64,000 nt of DNA from Batillaria attramentaria (Eukaryota; Mollusca; Gastropoda; Batillariidae), in the NCBI GenBank assembly GCA_018292915.2, contig JACVVK020000296.1:254501-318500 (forward strand), written 5' to 3'. The translations under genes were made by a program, and so were the position numbers. Below are positions 61,000 to 64,000 of the stretch, in pieces. The notes under the pieces are model-generated. The model had not been told where the DNA came from and did not search any database. It worked only from the letters and a program-made list of their open reading frames with translations. Each line of letters opens with the position of its first letter. Position 1 is the stretch's first letter.

Positions 61000-62740
61000 A
61001 AGAAGAAGGAGAAAAAGACTATAATGTGTCAGGATCAAACATCTGCTTTGACAAGGAAAGCATTGCCCACCTTTTTGCCTTTTACATTCATCCATCACAT
61101 CTTCTCTGCCCCTTCAACCACTCTTGACCTACGTCAACCATTCAAAATTAGGTCATGGATTTCCATGGAAACGCGACGCGAGACCCGAAGCCATCAAAGT
61201 GTTCACCCCACAACTATCCTCGCCATCGCCACAAAAACTGTGGTGCTCTTACTTCCGCTATCTTCATCAGTCACCTTGTTTTTTCGATACTCGCCAACGC
61301 AGAACCGGTTCCCTAGAGTGATCTAGTTCTCCCTAGTTCGTAGCCTGAGGCCGTGTGGTCAGAGACATTGTGTGGGAAGGGTGGAGGGGAAGGCAGGGCG
61401 GGGGGGGGGGGGGGGGGGGGGAGGGGGAGGGGGGAAAAACAGTTCTGTACGTTCTGGACTCGACATTTTTATTCAATGCAAGGATAGCTCGAACACCCAG
61501 CTGTGTCGAAAACTTTGTCCTTTAGAATTTTGTGTGTGTGTGTGGGGGGGGGGGGGGGGGGGGCGGGGGTTGGGCAAGGCAAAGTGGGTTTTTGTTGTTG
61601 TTGTTTGTTTGTTTTGGGGGTTTTTGTTGTTGTTGTTTTGAGGGAAAGGGAGGCGGAGGTGGAGGCGGGGGGGGGGGGGGGTGGGGGGCAAGATTTGGCA
61701 ACGTTAGCCCTATTGGTACGAAACAGATTTTACCGATTTTGATGGGGTGAACGAAAAGGACAGGGCGGGGAAGGAATGGGGGGGGGGGAGAAGGAGGGGA
61801 AGAGAGATTGAAAAAGCACCAGCTCGGAATGACTGTAAAGAAAAATCGAGAATGACCTTTCGAAACTGCGTTAAATTTATCCTACAATCATCAAAAGGAA
61901 ACCAGCTTGCGAAAACAATTTCGACTGGATCAGACTGAAATAGAAACAGAGATAGGAAACGAGCGGCTTGAGGCTGCTGGCATCATTGCCTACGCTCCGA
62001 ATCTGGTCATTTTTGTCAAATTCAAAATAGAGTAGAACAAACACCCAGGCCTCCAACTGACTCCAAACGACCAAAGTGCATCTTGAAGTGGATTTGCAAA
62101 ACATATCACTACCCCACCCCCCCCCCCCACTCCCCTCGCCCCCCCCCCCCTCCCCGACAAAATATTGAAAGAGGAGATAGATCCAAAGGCTGGACTGTCA
62201 AACGCTGAGATTCTGGGTTGTGCAATTCCCAAAATGCTAAATGTTTAAACACAAACTGCCATTCAAAATAAGAATATCAAGTATACCAGAGGAAAACCGG
62301 TGCTGTGGTAATGGAAGGCTTTTTGTCTTTGCTGAGAAGTTCAAGCTGAAAATAGTGTGCTGTAACCTAGCACACCACCGCAGGTGTTGTCACTTCCTGT
62401 ATCGATCCACCAAAGCCAATGTCGCCTTTTTTTAACCTCTGACACCCATTATCAACTTCACTGTCGTGTTGAGTAAACACAAATACATTAATACCCGAAG
62501 TGTTTCGTTTCCTATTTCTGTCTACCCGAGCTATGCCTCTGCTTAAAATAAACGACAATAATTATCCGGCATTGTAACCTCTGATACCCAAATTAACCTA
62601 ACACTCGGGCGTTTGATCAAGCTGTGCGTGCGTGCCGACGACAAACCAAACCACCGGTTCACAGTTAATTAGCGCACAGTGCAAGTGAGAGAGGAGCGCA
62701 CGCAGAACGGACACTGGGCAGGGTAGAAGAAAGGGGGAAG
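61000..62740. other. Stretch with no recognised gene
   Basis: The first tetraspanin exon would be expected on the minus strand but was not found. Several G runs lie at 61398-61434, 61543-61567, 61667-61688 and 61780-61788. Confidence 0.4.
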
Positions 62741-62770
62741 GGGGAGGAGGGGGGGGGTGTGGAGATGTCG

Positions 62771-62771
<1 letters not shown>

Positions 62772-62814
<43 letters not shown>

Positions 62815-62864
62815 TGTGTGTGTGTGTGTGGCGCGCGCGCGCACGGTGTGTGTGTGTGTGTGTG
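62772..62864. repeat. (GT)n(GC)n(GT)n tract
   Basis: GT units with a GCGCGCGC core at 62831-62841. Confidence 0.95.
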
Positions 62865-62949
62865 GATGGAGAGAGGAGGTGAGCGCGAAGATATCAAATC
62901 AATGTGGGTATTTGGTGAATGTGCTATTTGTGGAACGTTGCCGTTACCG

Positions 62950-63186
62950 GAGGGGGGGGGGATTGGGGGGGGGGGGCGGAGGAGGGGGGGGGAGCACAGA
63001 ATGAACGACCGGGTCATGTGGTCAGCCATGGCGGACTCTTGATGGACGGCTTTCTATTGACAAACGGCGAAATGGCGGTCTGTCTGGGTTTCCACAAACT
63101 GACCTCCGTGTCTCCCTCGCACGCAAGACGGGCTTTCCTGAATAAATGGTACGGAATAAACAGTTTTGGTGGAAAGTGAGAGACAG

Positions 63187-63224
<38 letters not shown>

Positions 63225-63310
63225 TGTGTGTGTGTGTGTGTGTCAGTGTGTGTGTGTGTGTGTCAGTGTGTGTGTGTGTGTCCATGGAGAGAGGGGGGGG
63301 GGGGGGGGAT
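62950..63310. repeat. G-rich and (GT)n tracts around a short unique segment
   Basis: G runs at 62953-62995 and 63292-63308; (GT)n at 63190-63282. The unique segment between contains two ATGGCGG motifs and a frame ending at a GTGAGA donor-like site (63177). Confidence 0.8.
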
Positions 63311-63393
63311 TCGGGTCACTACGCGCTGCATGCTCGCAATGACATTTGATCCTTCTTTTTAAAAAAAAAATCCATGGCTGAACCTTTTGAGGC

Positions 63394-63395
<2 letters not shown>

Positions 63396-63454
<59 letters not shown>
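63396..63454. repeat. (CA)n microsatellite
   Basis: About 29 CA units. Confidence 0.95.
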
Positions 63455-63455
<1 letters not shown>

Positions 63456-63456
<1 letters not shown>

Positions 63457-64000
63457 CGGGCCTACTCATGGCCACAGTAAATCAGTAGAAGAACAAACAC
63501 CCTGGAGCCGTGACGAGCAACCGAAGCTAGTCTATAATTCTGTCCACGGCAAACACTGGCAGGCAGGGCGCAGCCGCCAAGCACCATTCTGTAGTTTGTC
63601 ATAAAAATTATGGACCTCCCAGGAATTCTGGCAAGGATCCCCCCGTAAAATTATAGCCTGAACGCCAGATGTCTACTCTGACCCCAATATTCAGCGTAGT
63701 CTAGATTGTCTGGTGCCTCGGTATGAATGGATCATACTGCGTGGGTTTTTGCGTGACGATGCAGACAAACATTACACTTGGCAGTTTGCCACTGTGTGTC
63801 ACGTCGAATAACTATGCAAAGACACAGGACTAAAACATAGACACACTTTGTTTTAAGTGAGCCCAAGAGGATAATTTTAATCTACAAAATGGGATACAAC
63901 AATGCTGTGTTTAGATGATTAATCAATTAATCATATCAGTCTATCATATTATCTTAGGAAATGGGTCTAAGCGCAATGGATTCAACAGTCGCTTGGTTCC
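63456..64000. other. Window end, no recognised gene
   Basis: No exon was recognised. ACACACTTTGTTTTAAGTGAGCCC at 63841 (read in two parts) weakly resembles the right end of the 2.4-4.1 kb element. Confidence 0.35.

Overview
This window looks like animal (eukaryotic) nuclear DNA, most likely from a marine mollusc, probably a gastropod. The genes are split by GT-AG introns. Intergenic and intronic DNA is full of long (CA)n/(CT)n tracts, three families of tRNA-derived SINEs, decayed LINEs and small DNA transposons. The mollusc assignment is an inference from the repeat style and from finding AIG1/GIMAP GTPases together; it was not tested by a search. No bacterial-type genes, rRNA, CRISPR or genuine tRNA gene was found.

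Three genes could be rebuilt exon by exon with matching splice phases. (1) On the plus strand at 6.1-13.2 kb there are two AIG1/GIMAP-type GTPase genes. One (6090-8000) is a tandem double-domain protein whose first domain lacks its P-loop exon. The other (11386-13227) is a complete 336-residue protein with an N-terminal membrane anchor and a C-terminal CaaX box (CTVL). (2) On the minus strand, 23945 down to 17297, is a complete seven-exon MGAT4-type N-acetylglucosaminyltransferase (497 residues), a type II Golgi enzyme that branches N-glycans. (3) On the minus strand, 60487 down to 55517, are six exons of a tetraspanin. Its first coding exon was not found, and the TM1-TM2 exon carries two single-base insertions.

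Layout: 0-2.4 kb no gene; 2.4-4.1 kb a repeat element with 14-bp inverted ends and an array of palindromes made of nuclear-receptor-like half sites; 6-13.2 kb GIMAP genes, with a 1.6 kb nested inverted repeat between them; 13.2-16 kb GT-rich DNA holding a duplicated GIMAP 3' region, a LINE tail and a SINE; 16.7-24 kb MGAT4; 25-26.1 kb a tandem-duplicated block; 26.6-28.1 kb a pogo/Tigger-like element inserted in a (TATC)n tract; 28.3-40.8 kb mostly repeats (MITEs, a LINE remnant, SINEs, polypurine/polypyrimidine tracts); 41.1-44.4 kb a near full-length RTE-like LINE with target-site duplications; 45-55 kb SINEs, minisatellites and a few exon-like segments of an unrecognised minus-strand gene; 55.5-60.5 kb the tetraspanin; 60.5-64 kb G-rich and CA-rich DNA without a recognised gene.

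The genes do not form a pathway in any operon sense. GIMAP GTPases are membrane-associated immune-type GTPases, MGAT4 acts on N-glycans in the Golgi, and tetraspanins are glycosylated membrane organisers. Their proximity is probably incidental.
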